From positions 81,004,017 to 81,068,016 of the forward strand of contig NC_092807.1 of the NCBI RefSeq assembly GCF_040954645.1: DNA of 64,000 bases, written 5' to 3'. Below, in pieces: positions 48,190 to 59,924 of this stretch. A model generated the notes under the pieces. It did not search any database. It had not been told where the DNA came from and was given only the letters and a program-made list of their open reading frames with translations. Numbering within the stretch: the stretch's first letter is position 1; each line of letters opens with the position of its first letter. Origin of the DNA: Diabrotica undecimpunctata. Taxonomy: Eukaryota > Arthropoda > Insecta > Coleoptera > Chrysomelidae. The position numbers and the translations under genes were made by a program.

Positions 48190-48600
48190 TGGAGTATATA
48201 TTTGATTAACATCTGTGTAATTTTTCTGTCGCTTCCTCGCTGGTTTTGCATATTGCTATGATAGCAGTATCATCGGTAAATGTTGCAATTGTATTATTTT
48301 CTAGAACAATAATATAACACGTATACAAAAGGTAAAGACACTTCTTTGTGGCAGCCCTGCTGTAATTTCTTTCAGTTCCGTGTATGTATCTTCCTGTTTA
48401 ATTCTGAAATATCTTTCCAAGTATTTGAGAGTATCGTTTTGGTAAATATAGTCTTAGTTTATAGTTATGGCGTCTTTGCCACACTTTATCATATACCTGT
48501 GTCACATCCTAAATTGTCCATCATATTATCCTTCATAATCCATGTTTCACATCCATATAGTAATACAGTATATTTACATGTAACAAATTAAATCCTTAGT
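48190..48600 (-). pseudogene. jockey-like RT palm relic
   Basis: On minus GLPQRSV (about 48345-48360) is followed after a shift by ATFTDDTAIIAICKTSEEAT (about 48220-48285), matching the GLPQGSV and YADDTA blocks of jockey-type RTs. No other domain remains. Confidence 0.65.
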
Positions 48601-48659
48601 TGTAAATTTTTGAAATAATTACTCAGTATACATCCAAGTTTCATAAATGCTCCTCATAA

Positions 48660-49470
48660 ATCTCATAAGACATGGTGTAGACTCATAAGACATTGCTCCG
48701 CAAGCCTTGTAAAACACTACACCATGTTTCTCATGGTTCTATTAAAAATAGTAACATTAATTCTAATATTTAATTTTCTGGTTGCCTTTTCCAAGGCAAC
48801 ATTAAAGAGGAGACACGCCAGAGCCTCCCCCTGTATTTGACCATCATTAACGTCAAAGCATGTAGAGTTTTCTCCTTTAATTCTAACGCACGAGCTTACG
48901 TTTTGCATTGTTAGTTGGGTCAACTTAACCAACTTCGGTGTGATCCCAAACAAAGTCTATCATTGCATTATATAATGCAGTTTTTTTAACACTGTCATAG
49001 GCTCCTTTGAAGTCGACGAAGAGATAGTGTGTATCCATGTTATATTCTAGTGACTTTTCTAGAATCTGCCCATGTGCTTGAATTTGATGTATAGTTGATT
49101 TTGCAGCAGTAAATCTGCATTGATATTGACCAACAATATTCTTTGTAAAATGTTTAAGTCTTTTAAACAATACATTGCCGAAGATTTTATACGCAGATGC
49201 TAACAGAGTAATGTCTCTATAGTTCCTACAATAGAGTTGATCGCCCTTTTTATGCAACGCATATTATTTCTTTTAGCCACTCTTCTGGTACCAATTCATT
49301 CTGCCATATAAGTACTATTAGTTTATGGATTACTGCAAAAAGTTGATCACCACCTTTTTTATACATTTCCCAACAGATTTAATCGATTCCTGGGGCTCTA
49401 TTTTCGTTGAGTTTTAAGACGGCATTTGACACTTCTATTATTGTTGGGTTTTCACTGTGTAGTTGACGAT
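48660..49470 (-). pseudogene. RTE-like LINE RT fragment
   Basis: From high to low coordinate: KLNENRAPGID (about 49400-49425), MHKKGDQLYCRNYRDITLL (49257-49200), VGQYQCRFTAAKST, the palm DFKGAYDSVKKTALY (about 49010-48970), then a frameshift and KLVKLTQLTMQNVSSCVRI and QIQGEALACLLFNVALEKA (normally QGDALACLLFN). The catalytic YADD block is missing and three shifts occur. It is distinct in sequence from the LINEs at 16440 and 17413. Confidence 0.8.
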
Positions 49471-49523
49471 GTAGATTTTGTTGATTGTCTATGTTGGAAC
49501 CTCCTTCAATATCGTGTATATAA

Positions 49524-49527
<4 letters not shown>

Positions 49528-49597
<70 letters not shown>
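49528..49597. repeat. (TA)n microsatellite
   Basis: About 35 TA units next to a Penelope-type terminal repeat. Confidence 0.93.
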
Positions 49598-49601
<4 letters not shown>

Positions 49602-49760
49602 AAGAGTAAGAAAAAGAAGTACTTGTGACTCGTTTGGAAAAAATATAAAACTGTTTTGGATGGGTTGGAGTCAAAAAAAGGGGCTATTTGTTAACTATTT
49701 TTTACTCGAGCTTTCAATTGTGTTTACAATTATTCTCAAGAGCTGCTAAAAAATACAAAA
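49598..49760 (-). repeat. Penelope-type terminal repeat with hammerhead-like fold
   Basis: It resembles 54136-54320: AAGAAAAAGTA, GACT.GTTTGGAAAAAATAT, then on minus (49740-49706) CTTGAGAA, an ATTGT/ACAAT hairpin and GAAAGCTC. This is the order of a hammerhead core with a degenerate first box. Confidence 0.55.
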
Positions 49761-50224
49761 TGTCTTACAAATTTTAACTAGAAAGAAAAAAATTTTTGTT
49801 TAACTCACTAAATAAAATTAGTTTAGTATATAAAAATGCTGCTAACATATTTCAAAACATATTAATACAAAAATGCTATGATCTAATAAATGCTTCTCTG
49901 AAAATTTAATATAATTTTGAAAAAGTTTCTTAACATAAAAACAATTGAATTTATAAATAAATTTGGACAGTGACAATTACAATTAAGCCTCAATGTCATA
50001 AATACCAATTTAAAATTTTTATTTTTGTCAATTATATTGCCAAAAATAAAATTTTGTATAAAAATTCTTTTTTGTTTAGTAACAAAAAAGAAGAAGATTT
50101 ATTCACCATTGATAGATGCCTGAAAAAATGTAACAAATACATGGAAAATTAAATCAAAATGTGATATTTTACTGGTTTCATATATAAACTACATAGAAAT
50201 AATATAATTATAAATTTTGCTTAG

Positions 50225-50452
50225 ATTTTGAATTTCTGACCTTTTGTTTAAATTATGGGATCTAGTCTTTCACCTATTCTAAGTAGCTATCTCATGGATG
50301 ATGTTATCAGTGATTGTATCAACAATTGCACGTTTTTCATTCCTTTTATTAAAAGATATGTAGATAATTTAGTTTTGGCACTTCCTACTTATTCCACTGG
50401 AATAAGCTTGACTGTTCAACTGGGCCCGGACTACTTCCTTCTAATTCTTTAA
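50225..50452 (+). pseudogene. Penelope-like RT fragment
   Basis: Encodes MGSSLSPILSSYLMDD, then FFIPFIKRYVDNLVLALP, the RT block holding the catalytic YxDD, here with the second Asp changed to Asn. Only about 60 residues remain. Confidence 0.75.
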
Positions 50453-50559
50453 ACTCCTATTTTGAAATTAATAATTTCAAAATAATACTCATTATTTTGT
50501 CTAATTACATTACTTATTTAGTTGTTAAAACAGATACATTATTACCTAAAGAAGTGAAA

Positions 50560-50720
50560 GTGGTTCAATTTAGAAATTATATAGTAAATAATAAATATTT
50601 GAAAACTGATGCACATATTCCTCCCGCGATTTGGGCTTCAAGTACTAATTTTATAAATCACACATCTCAACATTTTCCATTTCAGAATATTTATCATCAA
50701 ACTGTAATTCTACGTTAAAA
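50560..50720 (+). pseudogene. Possible MULE transposase scrap
   Basis: NYIVNNKYLKTDAHIPPAIWAS resembles the segment just before the catalytic E of the MULE at 45086-46474 (YIAPESHFPPNIWA). Too short to be firm. Confidence 0.35.
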
Positions 50721-50749
50721 GCCAATTTGTCAGTAAAAAAGTAACAAAA

Positions 50750-51849
50750 AAAAACAAAAGAAGATATAAGACATAAAAAACGAATTCGGCAATACTGTGA
50801 CCTCAAAATATCTTGTTATACATACCTGTATGTACCTTTGCTAAGTTGTGAATTAATTATTTAATAAATTATATTACTCTGGTATACTCCTATTATTCTA
50901 ATTACACCATAACCGCACTGAATAGAAGACCTCCCGCTCCCTTTATTGTATAGACCCAAGACTTTTCACTACAGGGGGTGGGTGTCCGGTTGTAAGTAGG
51001 TAAAAAGCCCAACTTTAGTACAAGATGACGTTTAGACTATTCTTCGTGAATTGATTTTGCTTTTGTAAAGAAAGATATTTTTGAAATAGATATTGCACTG
51101 AATTTTACCGTTAGGATTTTCGAGGATAAGCCTTAAATAGCTGCGAGAACATTTTTTTAGTAGACACTTGTTTCAGACTGTCCTTTTAAATCTTAAATCG
51201 TCCGTTTTTGTACCTGATTTGTTTATCTAGAAGTTTCTGCCTGCTTCTTTGACCTTCGCTCAGAACGCCAACGAATTATTCGACCCTCATCTGGAAAGTT
51301 CCAATCGCAGGTATAAGAGGGGACCCGTGTCTGTTTAATATGCTTACAAAAATATGTTTACAGCTTGGGGTATGGGTCACATTTATCGTAATAAGAATAA
51401 GTGAACACCAATCTTATAATAAAAATAGAGAATATGATAGATATCAAATATGTAAACACATGAAAACGCATGGAAAAATGAACGAGTTTGGTGAAAAAAT
51501 TATAGTTATTATATATATATAAAAGTATAGTCCTAAAAGAAACAGATGGGAACAAGATAAAAATCTCTGGTCGCTCCAATTATGTTAAATGAATGCAATA
51601 ATTGCTTCTTAAATTCCTAGGCAAAATGAAGTAGGATCTGGTTACCCATATTAGAAGAGGAAATAAGCAGAAAGAAAATATCACTATTCAATAATAATCA
51701 CTATCACTATTGAATATCACTATTCAATAATGTCAATAATATATCGAGGATACATAATTTATGTTTTAAATTAACATACATATAAAATCAAAATGTGGTG
51801 TTAATTTTGAGAGTAAAATAAATGCAAGAACAGATACTTACCATGTCGG
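50750..51849. other. AT-rich non-coding DNA
   Basis: No supported feature. Confidence 0.4.
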
Positions 51850-52560
51850 GATAGTACCATGAGGTTTTTTCCTGGTTTTTTCCTATGGAAACATTAACAA
51901 GAGAATTTTAAGGTCATTTAATATTGTTCCACTTCGGAAATTGAAACGTCAATAAACGTATTTTAACCTTTAATTGTGGCTTATTCCCATTTAAATATAA
52001 ATTAATTTAAAATGCCACAAGAAAATAGCTTCAGAACAATATTAAGAAACCGTTATGGGCCCAGCGGTATTCAAAATTTTCGGAGATTGGAAATTCTATA
52101 CAAGAAACTGGCACAGGATTTCCGAAGTGGAAATTGAAACGTCAATAAACGTATTTTAACCTTTAATTATGGCTTATTCCCATTTAAATATAAATTAATT
52201 TAAGGTCATTATTGTATGTGGTTGTCTTTTTAAAGACAAATAACTTGCTATAATTTTTCTGACAAATATTCTTAAGTTAAAGTTGATTTCATGTAATCGA
52301 ATTAACTGTCTTACAATAAAGTAGTCCCATGAACGGAACTCAAAATTATTGGCAATATCATTTTAAAGGCATAGACTATAAAATATATAATATATGTGTG
52401 GCAATATAATATATTTTCAATACGAATGAGTTAGATAAAAAATTGTTTAATTGATTAATTTTTTGTATTTTTATAACAATTTCCAAAGTGGAAATCGAAA
52501 CGTGAAATAAACTTAAATTTACCAAACTAAATTTTATTTACATTGCATAATATAATAAAG
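51850..52560 (+). repeat. Dispersed family with GAAACGTCAATAAA, tandem copies
   Basis: Two near-identical stretches, about 51930-52010 and 52120-52205, each hold GAAATTGAAACGTCAATAAA and TTTAACCTTTAATTRTGGC, then TTATTCCCATTTAAATATAA. A third related piece is at about 52480-52525. Before the second copy TTTCC GAAGT GGAAA forms a hairpin directly followed by TGAAACGTC, the stem II plus GAAA part of a hammerhead. Other copies: 28838-29008, 30560-30690 and 730-870. Confidence 0.65.
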
Positions 52561-52874
52561 ATTTTTTTTATTCCTTATTTGATTTTTATGGCAATAAGTT
52601 TAAAGATACGTCTTTGGCAGCACTTAATATCAGGAAGTTATACGTGTTATCACTGTTTTAAAATTATTTTAAAAATTTCCTTTAAAGTATACTGAGTTAA
52701 ACGCATAAATTCCGAGAATATGTAATGCTTGAATATATTAGGCACCTTATTGTTATCAATGACAAGCAAAAAAACAACTTTACAAACTAGTGAAAGAGAA
52801 TAACACGAATGAAGTATTAATTGTTTTTCTTTTATAATTTTAGAAAAATCACAAAGCAATATTTACATACTCCT

Positions 52875-53335
52875 ATCCTATCCTATCTCATATTGAAGAC
52901 CCCTATAGGAAATGTCAAATACCCATTAAAAAGTGTCTGATCCCATAGTTTGATAATCTACAAGGCGAGTTGTGAATTTTGGCTAATATTTTTCTGGGTT
53001 TTCCTAACTTTTGAACACTAATTTCGATTTGTCTCATAATTTGGTGAAGCATTACACTACATTACTTTGGTGAACCTAAACAAAAGAGAGCCAAGAGTAA
53101 CAAATTAGCTCGTTTTGTTTAAAATGCTTTTATGAAGTACATAAGTAAAGAAATATAAATGAAAAAACATAAATAAAGAAAACCATAGATTTAAAAAATA
53201 TGTAAGTTTAGCGATAGCAGTTTAAGCGAAGTGATGACCAAAACCCCAACCATATTATTCAACTATGGGAGCAGACACTTTTTAATGGTCACGTGACATA
53301 CATATAAGTGTCTTCATACGAGGTAGGGGTATTAT
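52875..53335. mobile_element. hAT-like MITE
   Basis: 461 bp with the 8-bp direct repeat ATACTCCT on both sides (52867-52874, 53336-53343). The ends are inverse copies over about 85 bp, sharing GAAGAC, ATGTCA and CATTAAAAAGTGTCTG. Non-coding. The 8-bp duplication points to hAT mobilisation (inference). Confidence 0.75.
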
Positions 53336-53349
53336 ACTCCTCCTTTATT

Positions 53350-53720
53350 TCTTCTTCTTCGTAAGGATGCAGGTGTCCTGTAATTTGTTGACCATTTCTG
53401 TCCCATTAACCCTCTAATATGCGTGTTACATGCATATTGTGATCATTCGTTACATGCCTTCTTTTCTTCTAGTTATATGTCCAAAATATATATTTTAGTT
53501 GATAGTTGTTGTGACTCTAGTTTTTGTATTAAGTTCTTCTAGTAATGAATTAGTTGTGAGATTTTCGATCTTGTGGATGTGCGAATCGGCTTTTTCGATG
53601 GTCCATGTTTCTAAAGCGTAGGTGATAATACGAAATATTAATACAATATACAAACAAAGCATGATTTTGTGTTTTTTGTAATGTCAGTATATAAGTACCT
53701 AGTTTTGCCATAAATATTGA
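53350..53720 (-). pseudogene. LINE RT C-terminal relic
   Basis: On minus ITYALETWTIEKADSHIHKIE matches the YG.ETWTL.K.D block after the RT palm. A GHITRRKEG piece follows. Frames are broken. Confidence 0.6.
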
Positions 53721-53779
53721 AACAAGGTATTTAACTAAAAAAATTTAGACTACTGATTTGATTTGAAAAAAATTTATAT

Positions 53780-53985
53780 AATTTATTACTGATTTATTGA
53801 ACTACAAATTACAAAAAAATATTCAAAATGACGGCCATTTGCTTGCATACAGCACCGAAGTCTGTTAGGCCATTCATCGATCGTTGTACGGACCACATCC
53901 ATAGACACATTCTGTACAACTTCTACCAAAGCCGGTTTCAATGATTCTTGATTATGATGAGGTCGTAACATTAAAAAATTACACA
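53780..53985 (-). pseudogene. Tc1/mariner transposase C-terminal fragment
   Basis: Encodes [20 protein letters not shown], then [25 protein letters not shown], the typical end of Tc1/mariner (IS630-type) transposases. The catalytic region is cut off by (TA)n at 54000. It is not the same copy as 55868-57951. Confidence 0.75.
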
Positions 53986-53997
53986 AATATATGTTAA

Positions 53998-54320
<323 letters not shown>

Positions 54321-54919
54321 TGTTGTAACAATTTGAATGGTGCCAAAAAAAGGCTGTAAAAAACTATAAAAAACTTACCCGAATGTAAGATTCGTGGCAT
54401 AAACAACAACGTTAAATAACATGATAAAACTGAGGTTGCAACTAAACTTAAAAATGTTACTGTTAACAAAACACTTTAAAAATTACTAAATACGTTAAAA
54501 CACAAAATGATGGACGACATTTTAAAACAGTCGTCGTTGCAGGCTTGATTTCAGTCACATTTCACGAGCAGAAAGAGAAAGTGAGTGGACAATTATTGTT
54601 TAAATAGTTTGGAGAAAATACAAAAAACAACTTTGAAAATAACGTCTCACAGAATACTGTTAGTGAATTTTGAGTACTACCAACTGTATTACCAACTTGA
54701 AATTAAGCGGGAAATTAAAAATGTAATTTATAACATAAGCAATCGAAAGAAAATAGTATTTAGTAAGTAGGTTCAGAAAAAACAACTCAAAACAAAACAA
54801 AACTGAATTAGTAATTGCAGTTTGATCACAAATATTCAATTAATAATGAAATTTCAAAAAAAGAAAAGAAACAAAGAAAAACTCTGAGATGCAAAATAGC
54901 TTAGTCAAAAGTCAATATA
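54321..54919 (-). other. Penelope 3' flank, non-coding
   Basis: Lies between the Penelope endonuclease relic and the terminal repeat. No gene seen. Confidence 0.4.
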
Positions 54920-55576
54920 AAATTGTAAATTTTGCTAAGATTCTGGATCTCAGATCTCTTATTAAGATTGTTATTATCACTCTTGCTGATATGTACCATC
55001 TCTAAGAAAGTTCTCTTGAATTTATTTTTCTATCTGGCTAATATTTTTACATTGTTGAAATCTATCTTATGGTCTAGATCGATAGTATGCTCTGCCAAAG
55101 CACAAGTAGGTTTGTTTAATCTACAATCACTATTATGAGAAATAATACGGCTAGACAGATTCCTTCCAGTTTCACCAATGTACGTGGATGGACATTCAGT
55201 ACATTGAATGCAATAAACAACATCTGTAGTCTCTAGAGTGGTTAGGGGTTATTTTATACAGCTGACGTATGGTTTTGATGTTCTTGTTAGCTATTTTGAT
55301 ATTCTTAAAGTCTTTAAAAATCTTAGTGAGTTCGCCGGTTAGTTTCGGAATATATGGAAGGGTATAAAAATACACACTTGTTGGAGCAGAAATATTTTGT
55401 GCTGAGGGCACTGATTGTGACATAGTAAATATGTTGTTTCTATTAACAAAGGGGACATTAAAAATTAATTTATTGATCAGTCTTAGAGGATATGAATTTT
55501 CAACAAAAATATTGCGTAAGAGGTTGAGATCATGTTGGAGATAATCCGGATGAGCCAACCTTTTGACACGTTCTTT

Positions 55577-55582
<6 letters not shown>
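54920..55582 (-). pseudogene. Penelope-like element linker and GIY-YIG endonuclease
   Basis: Starts within the post-RT linker (VKRLAHPDYLQHDLNLL; LPYIPKLTGELTKIF), truncated at 55582 by a (TA)n array. After a 1-nt shift near 55240 the GIY-YIG nuclease follows: DVVYCIQCTECPSTYIGETG, with R in RNLSSRI and the CALAEHTIDLDHKIDF block. A TAG at 55032-55030 ends it, and C-terminal-like codons continue past the stop. The nuclease nicks target DNA for reverse transcription. RT is missing. Confidence 0.82.

Positions 55583-55622
<40 letters not shown>
55581..55622. repeat. (TA)n microsatellite
   Basis: About 20 TA units truncating the Penelope copy. Confidence 0.9.
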
Positions 55623-55626
<4 letters not shown>

Positions 55627-55794
55627 AAATATATTAATATACCATAGATATCCCAACAAGACTACGCACCTGCGCATAAGACCAAAACTACTCAACATTG
55701 GATTGAAAATCATATACCCGAATTTATCAGTAGTGAACATCGGCTGTCAGCCAGCTCAGATCTTAATCCACTCGACTACAAATTGTGGTAATTC

Positions 55795-55799
<5 letters not shown>

Positions 55800-55867
<68 letters not shown>
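55800..55867. repeat. (TA)n, left flank of mariner
   Basis: About 33 TA units running up to the mariner tip; the TA target duplication is inside it. Confidence 0.93.
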
Positions 55868-55870
<3 letters not shown>

Positions 55871-57951
55871 GGTGGTCCTTAAGTAATTGTACAAAAAGAA
55901 ACAGTAGATTCTACACTCTAAAATATTACGATTTAAGAAAAATTGCTTTTATAAAATGTTGATATTAAGAAAGATACAGGGTGTTAAAGTGCAAAATTAA
56001 AATTTTATTTTTGCTATAACTTTCATGTTTGTAAACATTTATGTATAAAAAATTACAACAGGGTACTTTTAGATATAAAAAACTATAATTTTATACACAC
56101 TTTGACGTAACTGATAGAGGGCGCCACTTATGCCACATATATGGTATAAATTTGCACTTAACTTTTTTGCTCTTTAAGTTACTTGTATTTGGGATAAAAA
56201 ATATTAAAGATACATTATTTTGACAAAAAAAAGGTATACTTGTTAATAACATAAAAACTCAATAGTTTTCGAGATAATCGCATTTTAAAAATCAGCTGCA
56301 TAATTCTGATCTAAGGCAATTACTTCAGGCAACGAAGAAAAAATAGACAAAAACATTAATACTTCTGAATTTTGGTATAAAATACCTTTAACTAAAGTTA
56401 ATGGTTAACGAAATATTAAATAAAATAAATATATCAGCAAGATAATTAATAATAGGATTTGACAAAATAACAGAATAATAGGATTGTACATCAAACATTT
56501 TACGTTTTATGTTAAATTAAAGTCATAATCAAAACATTTTGTTTACAAACCAAATTAAGAAATAGTTAAACTAAATAACACAACTTTTTGTCAAAGTAAG
56601 TGTTCGATATCTCCACCATTTTCTTTAATTCATTTGTCAATATATTCTATAAAAGATCGTCTCATTAAATAGCATCATTGGTTCTAAAGAAACTGCTGCA
56701 GTATTTATTTCTTCCCATAGTTGGTTGCAAATGTTTATGGGATTCTTATAGACACGTTGTTTTATTGCGCCCCATATACGAAAATCAAGCGGATTAAATT
56801 CGGGGCTACGTGGTGGCTATAATGTATAATGGATGAATATATCGATGACGTTACTTATTTATATGATTACGTTACAGCTTACGAGTAACTATAATTACAT
56901 CTCGAACAAATGGACTATTATGATTTACTAACGAACTTATATTATGCTGAACCAAATTGCCTGTGTATTTACTATATTTTATAACAATATCGGTTATTAG
57001 GACAACGATGATGTTTTTGTAAAAATGCTGAGTCTTTCAGGTTAGATTTGTAGCAAAAGTATTATGAAACAGGACACATATGTGTTATTCAATACCTGTG
57101 CTCACATTGCCAAGGAATATGACTACCGCGACCAATCTAACGTTCAGAAAAGTTGTATTTAAGTAGGTTCTAACTGTCTTCTCTCTTGAATGTGGTTATG
57201 TACCATCTTGCATAAACCAAATATTTTGGGTTTTTAGTATTTTACGATAGAGAAAAAGTAATACAACGCAATTATAGAAACTTAAAAAGCGATAGCAAGG
57301 GGAAATTGTAAACATGATGACGGCCAACGTCTGAATACGGACACGGCACCTAAAGAAGAAGATGAAATATATTTTCTTTAATAAGACATTTAGCACATAT
57401 AACAAAGCATTTTGTGATGTTACATTATCATCTTTGAGTTGTTTTAATAAGAATAAACTATGAATTATGCTTATCTACAGATATTTAGTGCTTTACCGCA
57501 CAAATATCAAACTAAGAATTATTGTGCAGCTGACTTATAAAATGCATTTATCTCGAAAACGGTTGAATTTTCAGATTACTAAAAAGTATACCTTTTCTTT
57601 GTAAAAATAATGTATCTTTAATATTTTTTAACACAAATAGAGCTAACACTAAGAGGAAAAAAGTTAAGCGCAAATTTATGCCACACATGTGGCATATGTG
57701 GCGCCCTCTATTAGTTACATTAAAGTTAGTATAAAATTATAATTTAGCCTAGTCAAAAGCATCCAACTGTAAATTTTTGTCCAAAAATATTTACAAACGT
57801 AAAAGTTATCCCTGTAACTTAACACCCCTTGTTAACACCCTGTATCCTTCTTAAGATCAACAATTTATTAAAGCAAGTTGGCTTAAATCGTAATATTTTA
57901 AAGTGAAGAATCTACGGTTTCTGTTTGTACAATTACTTAAGGACCACCCTG
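55868..57951 (-). mobile_element. mariner-type transposon with about 450-bp terminal inverted repeats
   Basis: The ends are CAGGGTGGTCCTTAAGTAAT and its inverse, with TA on both sides, inside what was one (TA)n tract. Inverse similarity continues inward from 55868 to about 56320 and from 57951 to about 57500 (for example GAGGGCGCCAC in both arms), far longer than the usual 30 bp. The transposase between them is broken. Confidence 0.85.
56590..57230 (-). pseudogene. mariner transposase relic
   Basis: NIWFMQDGT (about 57230-57200) holds the second catalytic Asp. GRGSHIPW (about 57120) is followed, after an apparent insertion of about 270 bp, by PPRSPEFNPLDFRIWGAIK (about 56825-56770) with the third Asp. 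The tail ends near 56590. Stops are present and the N-terminal DNA-binding half is absent. Confidence 0.75.

Positions 57952-58033
<82 letters not shown>
57952..58033. repeat. (TA)n, right flank of mariner
   Basis: TA array with GTATGTATAAA interruption, continuous with the array at 55800 before insertion. Confidence 0.9.
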
Positions 58034-58037
<4 letters not shown>

Positions 58038-58104
58038 TGTGTTTAAAGGTAAGATCATTTACTTAATTGTTTTTCATATAGATGTATCGCTTATAATACT
58101 CTTT

Positions 58105-58160
58105 TAGATGAACTGATGATGCCCAATGAACATTGGGCGAAACGTCTTCAATAAATAGAT
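58105..58160 (+). ncRNA. Hammerhead ribozyme-like core
   Basis: CTGATGA (58113-58119) is followed by a 7-bp hairpin GCCCAAT/ATTGGGC with loop GAAC, then GAAA and CGTC (58139-58146). These are both invariant hammerhead boxes in the right order around stem II. GATGT at 58081-58085 could pair with ACGTC to close stem III, but I could not build a matching stem I. No Penelope ORF is adjacent. It may be a stray terminal repeat. Confidence 0.55.
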
Positions 58161-58274
58161 AAAGTAGCACAACTCTTGTCTTTTTATCTCCAAATTGACC
58201 GAAAATATCCCATTTACTTACGAGTGCACATTTTTTTATATTAAATTAAACGGTCATATTCCTTAAAGATATAT

Positions 58275-58283
<9 letters not shown>

Positions 58284-58347
<64 letters not shown>
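58284..58347. repeat. (TA)n, left flank of the second gypsy element
   Basis: About 32 TA units. The LTR starts at its end. Confidence 0.93.
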
Positions 58348-58351
<4 letters not shown>

Positions 58352-58662
58352 AAAGTAAACCTATGTTTATTTTAAGTGAAACAGCAGGGCTTAGTTATTT
58401 TTAGTTATTTAAAGTTTTAGGTTGTATGACTGTTTAAGTTTTATTGACATTGACATATTGTAAATTGTATGGTACAATTGTCAAATTACTTAATGGCGTA
58501 AGAAATAGCATTGTTCTTGATTCTCTTTTTAGGTTTGTATAAGTTATTTTAGTTATGTTATTATTGTTAATAATTTATATTGTAGAATTTTAACGATAAT
58601 AAACTCTTTTTAGACGAATTCAAACTGCTATCTCTTCACATGAATAAGGGTATGATATTACA
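58348..58662 (+). repeat. 5' LTR, second gypsy family
   Basis: TGTAAAAGTAAACC..GATATTACA, 315 bp. AATAAA near 58603 may be the poly(A) signal. Confidence 0.93.
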
Positions 58663-58752
58663 CTTATAAATCAAGAACTTAAGCTGATAAAAAAAAATAT
58701 AGTGATAACTATAAATTTCCAAGCCGTTATTTGGATAAAACGATATTTAAGA

Positions 58753-59922
58753 ATGAATTTTACATCAATGAGAATTTGCATGGCTATAGAAGCAAACAGT
58801 AGTGATAGTAAGAAAAATGTATATAAATTTAAGTGGCTGCAGCCGACAGGGTCCCATTTTTATTATGAAATCCCCTTTGAAAAACAACTTCAAATTGATC
58901 ATTCTGAACTATTTCATCTGAAAAAAGTGAAGAATATATTAGCATCTATGAAAACAAGAGGATCCTTTAGAACATGTACTATAGCATTAGAAGACAATTT
59001 GAAGGAGATTTATTTTGATTCAGATGGTGATGTGGTTTATCAAAGTGAGTACTTACAACAGACCTTATTACCAGTGTATGAGAAGATAGAAACAGCTGAA
59101 CAATTTCCATCATTTGCTGAGTTGCTCCAGAAATTTAATGACGCAAATTTACCTAAAGTTGAAAAGAAAAATTTAAAAAAAATAAAAGATGATTTTGTAC
59201 TTCGAAATTTTGATGGAAATAATGTTCCAATGAATTCATGGCTCAAGACCTTCGAATCAGAATGTTTGCGATTTGAGGTGGTTGCTGATGAAGACAAGAT
59301 TTTGATTCTACGTTTGTTTCTTGATGGAATAGCAAAAGAATGGTTTGAATCAAAAATAATAACATTAGGCTTAGATAACAGTTTTGAGGTATGGAAAATT
59401 AATTTTTTAGATAGTTTTTGTGAAACAGGTTGGCATAATCATAGGCAAGCTTATTCTTTTAGGTATATAGGTGGTAGTATTGTTGATTATGCGTTTCGTA
59501 AAGAAAATTTATTGCTAAATATAAAGAATGATTTTCCCATTGATATACTAATTGATTAAATTGTAACAAATTTGCCAATTTATATACAAGATAATATTAA
59601 TAGAGCTGACGTTACAACAATGGAAAAATTGGTAGGTGAATTACGAAAATTGGAAAGTTTAGTTATAAAAAAGAAGAATAAATTGGAGACAAAACCAAAT
59701 TTTTATCAAAAATCTACTATAATACCAGAAGAACAGAAAACTACTTGTCAATATTGTGATAGAAAAGGATTCCCTGGGAGGTTTCATCCAGAGGCAATAT
59801 GCCGTTTAAAGCAAAAAGATAAAAAGGTAACAAAAGAAAACAAATCAAATGATATTAAATATATTAATAATATTGCTATACAGGAGACATTAAATGAAAC
59901 AGTAACTGAACAAAAAAACTAG
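58753..59922 (+). CDS. gag: gypsy Gag, with an in-frame TAA
   Basis: The frame is open from 58702, but the first ATG is 58753. It encodes an N-terminal globular part, then a capsid-like region (FVLRNFDGNNVPMNSWLKTFE; LRLFLDGIAKEWFESK; WKINFLDSF). TAA at 59557-59559 interrupts it, and the same frame resumes at once (IVTNLPIYIQDNIN) to a zinc-binding motif CQYCDRKGFPGRFHPEAIC near 59745-59800 and a stop at 59920-59922. The stop replaces a codon that looks like Leu in relatives, so it may be a recent nonsense change. That is inference. Confidence 0.85.
59913..59919 (+). promoter_or_regulatory. -1 frameshift slippery heptamer
   Basis: A AAA AAC immediately before the gag TAG. Pol continues in the -1 frame. 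The heptamer fits the classical X XXY YYZ site exactly. Confidence 0.8.
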
Positions 59923-59924
59923 AT

